A stretch of 64,000 nt of DNA from Ceratothoa steindachneri (lineage: Eukaryota; Arthropoda; Malacostraca; Isopoda; Cymothoidae). The DNA lies in the NCBI GenBank assembly GCA_963969495.1, contig OZ018337.1, positions 85,472,777 to 85,536,776 on the forward strand, given 5' to 3'. Made by a program: the position numbers and the translations under genes. Below the pieces are notes generated by a model. The model was not told the DNA's origin, did not search any database, and saw only the letters and a list, made by a program, of their open reading frames with translations. Position 1 is the first letter of the stretch, and the number at the start of each line of letters is the position of its first letter. Positions 13,075-25,738 of the stretch are shown here, piece after piece.

Positions 13075-13119
13075 ATATAATTTTATATATATATGTTTAT
13101 ATATATAGGGAAACATATT

Positions 13120-13700
13120 ATGCTCTGGAAGGCATAGTTAATTAGATCGGGACAATTTACAATGTGACAGAGTAAAATATAGAGTGCGAAATTATCGTTA
13201 ACCCGAATAATGGATATTATTTAAGTTTGAGCAGGGAGTCAATTAAAAAGGGGATGAGGCTGATGCATGACAGGGGGTGTAATCATGGGATAACAAATCA
13301 AAATCACTTTACCTTGAAGCTTAGAGTTGTTCGGAGTGAGAAGAACAACAGCTCGGGTCTTCTAAAACACACTTCTGGGGGGTGTTTACCAAGAGAACTC
13401 GTAGGTGGGGATTTCAGTACTTCTTGCAGAAGAATAGGATTAATTCTGCTCCAGAGAGATGTGATCTTAAACACGAGACTCTTCTGTGGCACGGTAGAAA
13501 GTCTCAGAAACGGGGAACAGGTGCCTTTAATCGGGAGCCGTACAGTTCTCTGTGAATAAGATAACTCGTTAAGCTTTCCTCTGGACAGCGGCCAAAGCTT
13601 CACGAAGGGCGATCTGCTGTTGAGATATTAAAGACAAGCTACGACTCGAACAGGGGTTGCGTGACGTCACGGTAAACACACAAACGGTTTAATCCCCACT
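13120..13700. other. Unidentified GC-richer block with open frames on both strands
   Basis: This block is clearly less AT-rich than its surroundings. It holds a 110-codon plus-strand frame (13227-13559) and a 99-codon minus-strand frame (13304-13603) over the same bases. Neither has a recognisable domain. Near the right edge is a perfect 12-bp palindrome, CGTGACGTCACG (13661-13672), which contains a CRE-type site. It could be an LTR fragment, an exon or another repeat; I cannot decide between them. Confidence 0.35.
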
Positions 13701-13859
13701 TCCACTATTTAAGGCAATGTATGTCTATTCATTTCTTGAAAAGGTCTTTAAGAATAAAGAAAAGTGCTCAGAATAAGGTTTTCACTTTTCCTTTGTGGGT
13801 GTATCTGCATAACTTTGACTCACGTGCACTTTGTGAGCTTTTATCGTATATATATCTAC

Positions 13860-13865
<6 letters not shown>

Positions 13866-13926
<61 letters not shown>
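13866..13926. repeat. (TA)n microsatellite
   Basis: A pure TA tract of about 60 bp with a short TATACATA lead-in. It supplies the Tyr-Ile tail of a spurious open frame at 13721-13927. Confidence 0.95.
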
Positions 13927-13931
<5 letters not shown>

Positions 13932-14308
13932 CTCAGCGATAACTAAATTATATTTTCAGGATTGTTAATTTCGTAATAAAACGACCCTAAATATAAGCCA
14001 TCCTAATTTCAAAAGCAAATTGGTGTTGTTAAAAGAAAATCTGTGAGTTCATGTCATTTATCGCCCTCATCTGAAGAGTTATCACACCTAAGTTTTATAA
14101 AATGGAGACGGGTGTAACCATAGAGATATTGCGTATTACATGATTATGAATGAGAACAGTGTAAAAATCCTGAAGAACAAAGGTGAGAGAAACAAGCTTA
14201 TAAACAACCTCGGCTGACCAAATTGTCGAGTGCTCTCATCCATTCTGATTCATGACCTTCCGACCTTCATAAATTTTAATAATTCCAAAACTAACCATGT
14301 GAGCTCCA

Positions 14309-14464
14309 TGGCAATTATATCATTCGAAGAGAGTGTAAAACAACATGAGGGGTTAAATTTTGATAGAATAAGGTTAATACCTATGAAGTTACTGCCAAAT
14401 TATTTCCCAGCTAACTTTGGGAAGACTTTGGCAATTATATCATTAGAAAGAGAATTTAAAACAA
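14309..14464 (+). repeat. Two-copy direct repeat, period about 120 bp
   Basis: TGGCAATTATATCATTCGAA at about 14309 recurs as TGGCAATTATATCATTAGAA at about 14429, followed in both by AGAG...AAAACAA. It is a short, diverged local duplication inside an otherwise featureless AT-rich stretch. The 79-codon frame at 14230-14469 runs through it and is not recognised. Confidence 0.6.
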
Positions 14465-14891
14465 AATAGGATTTTCCAATTACGTTAGAATCGGCCAAAT
14501 AGTTATGATGTTATTACCAAAACAATAAAAGGTAAAGGAGGACAGCCTGACAGAAGGGAAAGAAAGATTAAAAATTGGAGAATAATTAACGACAACAAGG
14601 TGATAATATTACAAATATTAACATTGAGCCTCGAGGATTGCAATGAGAGTGATGTGCCTTTTATTCTTCGAACTTAATTCTAAAGAAAAATTTTAATATC
14701 TCTAAAGAATGCATGCTTATGTGGGTCTATCTACTTAGGGTCTGATATTTAAAGTATTTAAGTGAAGAGTAACTCCATAAGTAAATTTAAACATTGCCTT
14801 TTCTTTTCCTTCCTGTATCCTTATAAAAAGAGAATTGATTTGAATCTAAGTTTGAAATATTTTGTCTAACTATTGTGAACATGAAATCAAA

Positions 14892-14896
14892 GAAAA
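14892..14896. repeat. Target-site duplication GAAAA, left of solo LTR 1
   Basis: GAAAA directly precedes the LTR's TGTCG and is repeated at 16331-16335 directly after its ACGACA end. Confidence 0.8.
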
Positions 14897-16330
14897 TGTC
14901 GGGGAATGGTTACCTCCCCCCCCCCGTTCACTCTTGGTGCAGTCACAAGGCGGTTACCGCAAAGACATCCGTCGAAGGCATCGGCGGGTTCAGTGCTCAA
15001 CCGCAGTGTGGCACAATTTGGTGCCATGAAAGACCCTAAAGGTCAAAAGGTAAGATCTCCCCCAGGAGAGTGAGATCCAGTTTCACGTCAAACAAGAAAT
15101 TAGAGACATGTTTCTCCAAAAACCGAAGGCTAACGAGGAGCCGATGTTTGACTTCGTGTGAAAAACCGTTTGGAAAAAGAACTCTCCTGGGGCCGTCCTC
15201 AAACCCCTCTCCCCCTTACCACTTCCCCAGTGGGGTGACGAGGTATAAATGAGGAACTCTGAGGAAAATCTTGGTAGTATACGTCAGTCTCTAGGTGACG
15301 AAGTCCTCGGATCCAAAACCGAACTACCGAAACTGGAGAGGTAGTGTACTTGGCTCGCCAGACCAAGAAGTACCCTGCAAGAGAGGCAGGGCTGCCTACC
15401 TTAAGGGGCTAAGAGGAAGCTCATCCTCGAGCTAAGTCCCTGGTTTCTAAACCAAACGATAAGTTAACTTTGGTAAGTTCAACTTGCTCTCGCCAGAGAG
15501 ACTCCTCATATCCTGGTGCACCTTAAACACCAGGGGTATTCCTCGTCCTTGAGGAATTAAGAAAAGAAGAAGGAAAAGGCTCCCCTTCGAGACCGTTATT
15601 CGGTGGCCACACCAAACTTTAAGTAAGTTATTCTCGCCAGAGAAACCCCCCTCCGTTATTCTCGCCCTTGAAGAAGACCCTCCCCGAGTTCAGTTCTCGT
15701 CCATAAGGAAATAAGTAACGAATGAGAAAAGCTCCTCCTCGAGCTCGTTACTCGGTGATCACACCGCACTCCAAGTTAACTTGATTAAAGAACCAAGTTC
15801 GACTTACTCTCGCCAGAGAGACCACGACTGCCTAGGTGTTGCATAAGGCATCGTATTGGTTCTCGTCCTTAAAGAACCCTTCCCCCCTAAAAGAACGTGT
15901 GGACCCCCAGCTCCTACCCTCGCCAAAACGACCGTGGAATTTCGCCCATCTACAACTGGACACACGGCACGCGTCGTGAGTCAATAACATTTCTGAGGCC
16001 TTTAAACTCCACATGAGCCTGTAAATCTGATTCTAATATTATTGTTGTGTGTAGAGAAAACGTCAACCAATTTTTGTGGGTAAACTAATTTAATTAATTT
16101 TTGTTTAGGATAATATTCAGAGTATTGCTATAGTTAATGTATAAATGTTATGAATTCAATTGATAAAGATAAAATATAAGTTTATTTTGGGATTAATGTT
16201 CGCTTCTCTTATATTTAACCTTACGTGTTGCAGAACGGCTCTGTTCTTTAAGATATTCTTATAATATCAATATAGTAGACACTCTTAGCACTCTTAGAGA
16301 TAGAACAAAAAGGGGGGGAATTCTACGACA
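14897..16330 (+). mobile_element. Solo LTR 1 (1434 bp), three internal ~170-bp units
   Basis: The block starts TGTCGGGGAATGGTTACC and ends GAATTCTACGACA, so it has the 5-bp inverted termini TGTCG...CGACA typical of LTRs. It is bounded by an identical 5-bp duplication, GAAAA. A TATAAA box sits near 15243, which favours the plus orientation. The first 1.1 kb is GC-rich and the last 0.3 kb AT-rich. Inside, CTCGCCAGAGA recurs near 15490, 15630 and 15810 and marks three imperfect units of about 160-170 bp. No gag or pol remains on either side, so this is what recombination between two LTRs leaves behind. Short frames within it (15070-15252, 15832-16014) are not genes. Superfamily (Gypsy or BEL/Pao) cannot be assigned from the LTR alone. 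Confidence 0.82.
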
Positions 16331-16335
16331 GAAAA
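16331..16335. repeat. Target-site duplication GAAAA, right of solo LTR 1
   Basis: Identical to the five bases at 14892-14896. Confidence 0.8.
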
Positions 16336-19300
16336 CATTCCCGACTTATCATTAAACAATATTGTTCAGAAAATTGTCTGCCGAGTTTTAAACATGTTCT
16401 TCATTAACTAACAAGTGTTTACGTATTATTCTGCACAAAAAGAAAAACTTAAACCTAGCATTTAAACGAAAATAACAAGCTTTAAGATTTTCAGTCATAT
16501 ATATTTACATATATTACATATATTTTATGAGGTAAGGCTACCGAAACGCGGTAACCTTGTAATCACAACATGTATTATTATACTTCCTTCTTGATCCTGT
16601 GCAACGTGCTCTAATTGAGAAAAAAGGTCTCGGAGATTTTCACAGTAGAGTTCTGGCCGTCAACACTAAACAAGACCGCTGCCGTCTTCCAATTTCTGGA
16701 AAAACGAGTAAAACCGAAAGCACGCAACACGCAGGTGGGGAATTCTGATTTGCAAACGGCGACAAATTACCTAATGTATCATAGAGACTCGGGGGATGTG
16801 AAGAGCGGAGTGCCGTTCTTTCCTATGAGCAGAGTAGTCATTCAGGCAAGTTCTTCAAGGAAGACTGGTGTTAGGGAAGTGAGATTGGGAGGTGAGGTAA
16901 AGGCAGATTCAGTTTGACATTAGGTAAACGAAGAATAAATCACAGAGTGAATATTAAATTCATTTTCAAAGAAAAGGCAAAGAAGTCTGATGGGGAGAGT
17001 GAGAGGAAAGTAAGTGGAAGCCTGTAATATGAGACTCGAGTAGGAGCTTGATAAATACACGAGGATTTTGTTTGTTTTGCTTTTTGGCATCAGGCAGCGT
17101 GTTACGAGCCCAAGGGAGGGTGTAAAGGTTTGTGCAGGAGCTCATTCTCAGTCACGAGGCGAAGTCTCACATTTCAAGTACCAATGGTATGGAAGAAGCG
17201 TATAGACCATTCAAAGGGCTTCTACTGCTGTTTAAAAGATATAAATTATAAGTTGATTTTCTCGTTTCAACTTTTCTATCAATTACAAGTGTCACACAAG
17301 ATATCATATTGTGAAAATAATAAATTATTAATCTAATACTAATCTATGATTTAATGCCAATTTGGCCATTGCAGTAATATGCGTGTTATTCTTCCTCTTT
17401 CTGGAAATAAAGCGATAACACTGACACGTCAAATGACGCAGAAGCACTAGATGGGTTTTTCGAGCCACAAGCTGAATCTCAAGAAAAGCTACCACTCATT
17501 TTTGTGATATTTCCTTCACTAAACAGCAAAGTGAATCCCGAATCTTTTGTCAGCAAAAATGGGTTTTGTTAGATGAAAATGATTCTTAGAAGACGCTCAT
17601 TAGATTCGCAACAATATTACCAAAAGAAAAAAACTTGAACTGTTCTATTAACCAAATTATTGTAAATCGTTTATTTATCGTTATCGACAGCATTAAATCT
17701 CTTAGGCCAAAAAGAGTAAACACGACGCCTTCTAATCCTTAACTTAGTTGTTTTAAAAGGGCCATGTGTCATTCTTTTATTCTAGTTTGCATAAAATGCA
17801 ATGCTAATAAAGGTGTTGTTTATTCAAATTTGTATAAACTTTGACACCACTTCACAGAAATTTACCAAATGAGCCTCTTTTTCAAATAAAGGAAGTAACA
17901 GAAACCAATATTCTTAAAACTTAGGAGGAAGTCACCAAAATTAAATGTAGCTAAGATCATTGAAAGCATACTTTCGGCGTCTATAATTCTGAGCTCCTAT
18001 TATACAATGATTATAAGCAAAGATGGATGCGAAAGCGTTAGCCTTTTGGTGTGCTTATGAGAGGAGTGAAGTTGTCTCTTTGGAAACCACAGGCTTGACT
18101 AGCACGTTGCTTTAGTGATGTGTACATGAACAGAGTTAGTTCTATCAACATATGGGAAAAATCTTGTGTAGCTATAGAAGATAAATAGAGTTCAGATATT
18201 TTAGCCAATTTTGGCTGGATATGACACTAACGACAGATGAGACACAAAGAAAAAAGAAAATGCTAATAACTACAAAAAAATTAATTTTAAATTAATTATT
18301 CAGTGTTTATTTGCAGTCTATTTTCAATTGCAGATTTTATGAATCAATATAATAAAAAAAATATAACAAGATGGACAATTTTATCATTATATTTCAATAT
18401 TTTGTAGTATGAAATTGTTAGATTCTTACTCAATTCTTTGACTTAATAATAAAAAATTAACTGGACTATAGGTATATGTTTATCTCTTGAACCCGAAATT
18501 AATTATACACTATTATTATCAAACAGCGGATCTAACGTATCCTATATCGACGAAAATATCCCTCTAAAATCTATATATTTAAGAGAAACCTATTTATGTG
18601 ATTTAAGCTACTAATACATAAAATATTTGCCTTAACTATGACTCTCATTCAGCTATAGAGCTTTTTAAATTGCCTCTTCTAACAACTAAAGAGAGCCTTT
18701 AGCCCGCCTATGGGGCTTCAAGGTAGGCTATGTAGAGGGCGGAGCGACTACAAGTATAATTAGGGTATAAAGTATCTAACCCACTTAAGCACTTATGAAA
18801 CTCTAAGAGATTAAATATAGACTAATAGATTTTTATCTTCAACCTCAGACCATTTAGCTGGCGATTTTTACAATATTTTACGCTATATTTTCTATGCCGT
18901 CCGAAAAAACTCCTAACTGGGGGAATCACTCACCCAAACTATCATTGCTAAAAGGGCATCGTTAATGATAGAATGATACAATTACCCCTTTGACGCTTCC
19001 AGTTCTTCTATTAGATCTAGTTTAAGAACTTCTGTATTTAAGAAATTGTTATATATGTATATATACAGAGAAATAAGCCGTGCAGGCAATATATTCCCGA
19101 TTAATTAAAAAAAAAAAAATAATTGGGTAAAACTATATCAGATGATAATATAAAAACACAAAGGTAAGTTAATTAGGATAAAATTAATTATATGAGTTAT
19201 ACATAAATAGTTTTTGAAGAATTCCGCTTGGCTTGGCTGATCTGTTTTGTCAAAGAATATTATAATCCATGATCAAGGTTGGAAAATTAATTTTAGGGCT

Positions 19301-21950
19301 TAAATAAAATTATCCGAATGTTAATGCGAATATTTTTAAGATATCCTTGAATAAAAATTAATTGAATATATATAAATTAATTAGGTTGAAATAAAGGAAA
19401 CAAATTTTCCACACTAATTTTGAGATTAATGCGTTTGATAATTTTCGACTCTACTCCAAGAAATACAGCAATTACTTTCATGAAATTTCATTAAATTTAA
19501 TCTATTTTATTTGTAAATCCCTTTTCGGATATATTATAATGTAGTTATTAGACAAACACTCCATCATTCATCAAGTAATATTACATAAAACTTTCACTGA
19601 ACGAAATTCAGCGTATAGTGTGACATGACTTTTTGTAGCAACTCTGGATTGTATAACCTTTAGGTAAAAACAGAGAAACTTGAACTTTTATAAATGATTA
19701 TGAAGGTATAATAATAATAATAAAATGTGCCTGTGCCTAACAGTCCATTACAAAAATTATGTATCATTAATGAATTTTAAAATTTAACTACTATTTTACT
19801 AAAGATTTATAACCAAAGTAACGAAAACACTTTTGAATCTCTGTGTATGCTTAGTTGTAGATGGTATATCTGGTCATTCAGAGAAAATATACATGCAAAA
19901 ATGTTAGTTTTATTAATAATATCAAAAAAATAATCTGTTTTCCTGGATTCTTTTCTGAAACGGAGAATTATAGTAAAGGAAAATTTGAGGGATTACGCAA
20001 AGGCAATTTAGCAAATAGTGAACCTAGGAATGCTAATTAAGACAGTAACAAAAATTAATATTTGATCAAGAAATGAAAATCAGATTCGTGATTTCGAGTC
20101 CGTAGTGCGCAATTGTCACGCTAATTCATAAAAAGCAATAGTAGAATTTGCTTCTCAAAGGACCACAAGTGTTTCGAGACTTCTCGCCTGATTGTACAGC
20201 TGGAAGTTAAAATGATAGGAATCGACCCTTCTCTATACTTAAATAACCAAAATTGCTCGTATTGTTATTTTCCTTCATAAATACGAACGGATGTAATCTT
20301 GCTTTCTAAATTCCGACTGAGGCTTTGCATTCAGCTTCCAGTTTGATTGCCTCCATCCCCCTATTGGTACACTTTATTCGTTTTGCTACAACTTAATTCA
20401 CCCTTATATAGTTTTTAGGTGTCATATCAGCTCATTTTATTTGAGTGAACCTATTTGGAAATAATTATAACTAACGAGGGAATCTTTGCCAAACATGCTT
20501 ATGAAATAGGTTGTCAAGAAAATAACAAATTTAATCGAAGTAAAAATATGCAGAATATTATATTAAGTAAAGAAGACAATTCACAACACTAAAACCTTGA
20601 GGATTTCCAACTTTACTTAACTTGAGCAGCATTACTGGGATAGTTTTTCTGTTAGTAAACGTTAACTAAGGTCAACTAGAACTAGCTTTCTTGATCTACA
20701 AGGGTGAAAAAATGGGAAGTTAGTTTATTGGCCTTTTTTACATATGAAATTCTTCTTTCCGTCTCTACCAATCCGACAAAAAGATAGGGGGCCTAAATTT
20801 CCTGGCATCAGCCACTTAATTCGCAAGAAGTCGTGAAATTTCCGAATGAAAAAACCGAGGGAGAAAATTTGTTTCAAATTCGAAAGATTTCTGTGATTTG
20901 CCAAATTTTAGTGAAGCGCAAAATCGGAAATCTCTTTTGCCCTCCATTTCTAATACTTGTATTTCCTACTAACTGCTTCCTTGAGGGGGATTTGTAAAGG
21001 TGAACAGTCTTGTATTGTATATCACTTTAAAAAAAAGGAAATTCATAGTGTGGGCACTGGTTAAGAGAATTGTTCTTATCCTTTTGTAAATGTTACATTT
21101 TTTGCACTTAGTAGAGAGTCAAATCGTATTGTTTTGAATGAAATCTCCTGCCTCTCTTTGCTTTTCTCTCATATTCTTTCTTTCTTTCTCGCAAAGGTTG
21201 TAACAAAGAGATTTATGTCGAATGCTAAATTGAAGATAATTCTGGTATGTATTTAAGATGTGAAAGAGGTAATGCAATGTTTGGTTTAAAAGGTAGTAGT
21301 GTTTATTAAGCGGAGACCAAATTGCATAAGTTCATTTAGGGGAAGCAAAAATGAGAACTTTTCGTAGTATTTATATTATAAAATAATGGTAAAATTAGCT
21401 TCGAACTTTTATTTGAGAATAAAGAAAAAGTTTAAAACTTCTGCTCTATAACATAAATGTTTCTACGAATGATTAGTTCCAAATATTTTTCTATAATCTC
21501 AGGTATTTTAAACTCGTGGAGAATTTTTTTTAAAAATGCTTAATAAAAATAGATATTATTGCAGAGAATATATATAGTATGATCTCTATTTGGGCCCTAA
21601 ATAAGATACAAAACCAATATACTCATATTAAGCTTACTGAAAATAATTTGGTTTTAAAAATTATTTCCCAAACTTTCTTAATTTTTCAAATTTCCCTAGA
21701 CCGAGCAAATTTTCATGGGGACATAACAATAAAAGCTCCAAATGTTCTTCTAGAAGCAATTTCACATATTATAGATGAAGAAATTACGGAAAAGTTAACT
21801 TCTCTCGACGAAATTTTTACGACATCAACCTGAAATTGGCAGGAATCGACGAGGCAAAAGATCTTTATAGGAAATTTTAGATTTTATTTGCCATTTCTTT
21901 CGATTTTACTTCGCTTTAAGACTTGGCGTGCAAGTCATTGTTTTGTAGAT
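16336..21950. other. AT-rich region, no gene recognised
   Basis: It contains a 100-codon plus-strand frame at 16615-16917 with higher GC than its surroundings and a 68-codon frame at 17130-17336; neither has a motif I know. Near 18698-18755 a GC-richer patch carries the similar short strings CCTATGGGGCTTC and GTAGGCTATGTAGAGGGC, nothing more. A poly-A run lies near 19107. Confidence 0.4.
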
Positions 21951-21959
21951 AATGTTTAA

Positions 21960-22369
21960 ATATCCTGTTTTTTTTCTTTCTTACTCTTTTCTCTCTATAT
22001 CTCTTAACGCCTTATGCAAAGTAATATTAATTTAAAATTATCTCTTAATTTAATGAACTAGATTGAGAAATATTTTTAAATATTAGATATAGCGGCTTTA
22101 TGGTAAGAACCGTTTTAAAACTTTACGCGAAGTAGCGGAAGGGAAATAGAAATTTTAGGTAATATTTTCCTATCCTAGGATTTTCCTTATCACTCTTTAC
22201 CCTCTGTATCTGTCTCCTTCTAGTTTTCTCTCTCTCTTACACATATAGCTCTCCATGCCTTATTGGAAAACATTATAAACTTACTATTCTACCTAAAATT
22301 TAATTACCTCTATTAAAATATACGTTTAAAATGTCATTAGATATAACGGTTTTTTGGTAAGAAACGTTT
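21960..22369 (+). repeat. Diverged tandem duplication, period about 254 bp
   Basis: ATTAGATATAGCGGCTTTAT (22082) is matched by ATTAGATATAACGGTTTTTT (22336). Both are followed by GGTAAGAA(C/A)CGTTT. Upstream, both copies carry a pyrimidine-rich TTTCTCTCT stretch followed by a CCTTAT block (CGCCTTATGCAAA against TGCCTTATTGGAAA). The second copy is considerably diverged. No coding capacity. Confidence 0.6.
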
Positions 22370-22679
22370 GTTTATTTTGTTATTTTGGTCCATTTTGATA
22401 TATTTTAATTGTTATTGAGTTTCACTGGACTCAATTGTGTCTGCAATGCCGAAATTTATTTGCGTTCTTGCAGGATAGCGCTATTTATTATACTTGCGGC
22501 GCTGAAGTATGGCCGGCCTCTCTTCCACTCAATTGTTTCACAGAAAACCCTGTTTGGCTTTTAATGCCTCATACTTAGGTTTATTTGAGGGTAGTGTATA
22601 GGTATCCCCTAAAATAATATCATTTCCCCACGTCCTTAAGATATTACTTGAGAAGAGAAAACAAGCTTCCCACTCCCCT

Positions 22680-23640
22680 CCGCCTACACCCTTTTTGCAC
22701 TTGCTACTAGGTCTCCACCAAATTCACACCGAGGCATGACTTTGAAATCGAGGTTACCTCCCCACCGTCACAATCTTCCCTCCCCCTTCGGGTCACGAAA
22801 TTTCACATCTACTCTATCGGTTCTCCGTGAACAGCTTTTATGCCTCCAGCCGCTGGTCATCCGTCTGGCCTGCTGATAACTGCCTTCGAAACTTCACTGC
22901 GAGGAGACGATCGGTTTTTCACGGCCGATAAGGTGGATTAGAGAAGGCATCTCTCTCTCTCCATGTTATGGAATACTCCCGGTATATATGCACCATCTCC
23001 AGGATTACGGACAGATTTGGTTAGACGACACTGCCCCGAAAGGAGTTCGGTCCAACGAAGCTCTTTCTCCCCAAAAGTGTGAGTGACGGTCGCAAGCTAC
23101 GGATGAACTGGACATCACACCCGTTTCTTGGGGTCAGAGAGAAGTCTCATGAGGCAACGTAAGCCTTTCTCAACCGCCTTCGGATCTAGGATTGGATAAG
23201 CCGTCCTCCGAAGTTCTTCTGGTGACCTCGTGAGGACAAGAGGCCCGTTAGCTCGCTTGAGCCGAGTGTGGAGAAGTCATCTTCCATCCCCCCTTTCAAA
23301 GTTCATCCGAGGACCTCTTGAGGACAAGAAGCATGCCTCTCGCAAAACACAATCCTGAGAAAGTAGCCCCAATAGTTGCTGGTTTGTGGCTAACTCCCTT
23401 TAATAATCAAGGTCACCAAGACCTCCCCAAAGTTTAGCCCGATTTACGCTCGAGGTTCTAAGGAACTAACTTACTCTAAGTCTCCCACTATGACCATTTA
23501 ATAACTCAGGTTATCTCTTTAGTATTCGGAACCTAATTCCGTCTCATTCATGTACTCATATATATACATATTTATTGTTGTGCCTTTTATTTAGTGTGTA
23601 TTAAAATATATTTTTGTCACCAGGTATCGAGTAATATCAA
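22680..23640 (+). mobile_element. GC-rich LTR-like island, boundaries unresolved
   Basis: Like solo LTR 1, this block has a GC-rich 5' part containing GAGGTTACCTCCCC (22751), a TATATA box near 22983, and an AT-rich 3' part with TTTATTGTTGTG near 23570. I found no convincing TG...CA boundary with a target duplication, so it may be truncated or belong to a different family. No recognisable coding sequence. Confidence 0.4.
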
Positions 23641-24776
23641 TGATCGGAAGGTACTTAGGTACAAATTGGAGGCTTTTTCTCTTGAATTGAAAGACACGTA
23701 CACCTGGTTATTCATCAAATATGGCCTGCTGTTGTGATTGTGAAATAAAATATAAAAAACAACCTTATTGTTAATTGGCTGATTTAAGGCGAAACGATAA
23801 CTTGTTAAACAGATATGAAGCCAAGAGTCTCAAACAAAACTAGCTTAATATTTTATGAAAACTCGAAGAAGAAAATGACATTAAAGATCAATGCTAGACC
23901 CACCTTTATAAAACGGTAAGTCAATTTATTTATTGTTATAGTCATCTGTATATTATATGTCTACATCCTCAACAGAGTATTCTGTCCATTTCACAAAAAT
24001 TAGAATAAGTAGTAAAACCAAATTTAAAATATAACAAGTTAATTAGACAATTAAAAAATAGGCTTAACAGGCAGAGTTTCCTGTATAGGATGGTGTTCCT
24101 GAGCTGAGTGAGGTGAATCTGGAGTAATTTGACTTAAATAACTATTGGTGGCAAGTTAGTTGGTAGTTTAAGAAGAGAATATTTAGTTGTGTTTTAAATA
24201 ATTAGTAACTGAGTTGAAGATTGTTGGAAGTTAAGTTTAGGGGAGAGTGTAGAAATATATAATGACTCCAGAATATCTAGATCATCACTATTAGGACTAG
24301 AATCCAAATTGAAGAATTCGGAGTCTGAAATTTATGAGTTACAATAAATTGAATAGTTTCGATGGAAGAAAATTCAGGGTTAATTAATGGTCTGTTAGTA
24401 TAATAGGAGAAACATCGATGCTGACAAATCTTTAATTGGAGTTGGAGAGTGGTTTTACCAACGTCTCAAGCCTGGCAACCTACACTCAAAAATTGGTAAA
24501 CCAATGAGGACCGAAGCATTTGGGAGAGTTTTTCTTTAGGTTTGAGTAAATATTTCATAGATAGAACATTGATTGGAACAAAATTAAACTGACATTGGGG
24601 TGATTTCCAAACTAACGCCAACTATAATTCATTTATTAATTTCGATGTAGAGGCCCAATTCTAGGGTATTTTTAAATAGGTAGGCATTTTCTCCGAGTTT
24701 AATGTTGCCATTAAAGCTATTATATAATTTATCTTAAAAATGCTTGGTAAGTTTCTCAAGAAAAAAATTTTTAAAA
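23641..24776. other. AT-rich spacer, nothing recognised
   Basis: No gene, RNA gene or repeat boundary seen. Confidence 0.5.
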
Positions 24777-24778
24777 AT

Positions 24779-24854
<76 letters not shown>
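24777..24854. repeat. (TA)n microsatellite
   Basis: About 78 bp of TA repeats with one interruption (ATATAAATATA) near the left end. The three overlapping minus-strand frames here translate the repeat. Confidence 0.95.
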
Positions 24855-24859
<5 letters not shown>

Positions 24860-24861
<2 letters not shown>

Positions 24862-25733
24862 AATATATATATGTAATTGTATACAAATTGGAATGAAAAC
24901 TCTCTATCGACATAAAATACAAATAATGTGTGTGTGCGTGTGGTTGTGTTTTGCAGTCCCATTTATGCGCGTAATTCATTCCACCTTTATCGGCAGAGAC
25001 GATGCTCTATGTTTCGAGCCGAGGGAGTCAAGGATTAAAGTTTAGAAAAATCTCTTTTTCTTTTCAAAACTCCTTTCGATATTTGCTAAATTCGTGTCCT
25101 GTTACCCTGAAGACGGGGTCAGCGGGAGAGAATAAAAACCTATTATTATTACCCTTCATTTTCCGGCGTATTTAATCATCTAGGTTAGTTTACATTGATT
25201 CAGTTAAATATAATTAAAAGATAATTATAATAATGAAAAATCTTAAGTATGATCTAATCCAACCAATGAAAAAATTTTTAAGTTCGAATTCTGAGATAAA
25301 AAATAACTAAAAATCGAATAATAAAGCGAAAAACCTCAAATAAGGTGATCTAACCTTCGTAATCTAAAAATACCTTACAACCATTAAATAAAATAAAACA
25401 TCCCTACAACTTGATCTAGCCTACGTACCTCGGCGATTAAGTAATAACCATTCAATAAAAAAATATACCTTAACTTAAATTCGTAATATAGACAAAACAT
25501 AAATCGTTAAATAACCCACGAAACCAAACTAACCTGATTTAACGGTAAAAAGCTTAAAATCAGCATTTACAAATAATAAACCGAAAAAGTTGCCGTAATC
25601 TACCTAATACAGAAACAAACACATGAAAGCAAATAAAACTACCAAAGGCAATGTATCTGACCTAAACTTTGACACATGATAAATATCTATCTACCCTCAA
25701 CCAAAACCTAAGCTCTAAACAACCTAATTTAAC
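24860..25733. other. AT-rich spacer, nothing recognised
   Basis: It contains a short TG-rich stretch near 24925-24945 and loosely repetitive AATAAA/CTAACC-type sequence at 25300-25640, without clear periodicity. No gene recognised. Confidence 0.45.
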
Positions 25734-25738
25734 CAAGG
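25734..25738. repeat. Target-site duplication CAAGG, left of solo LTR 2
   Basis: CAAGG immediately precedes the LTR terminus and recurs at 27000-27004. Confidence 0.75.
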
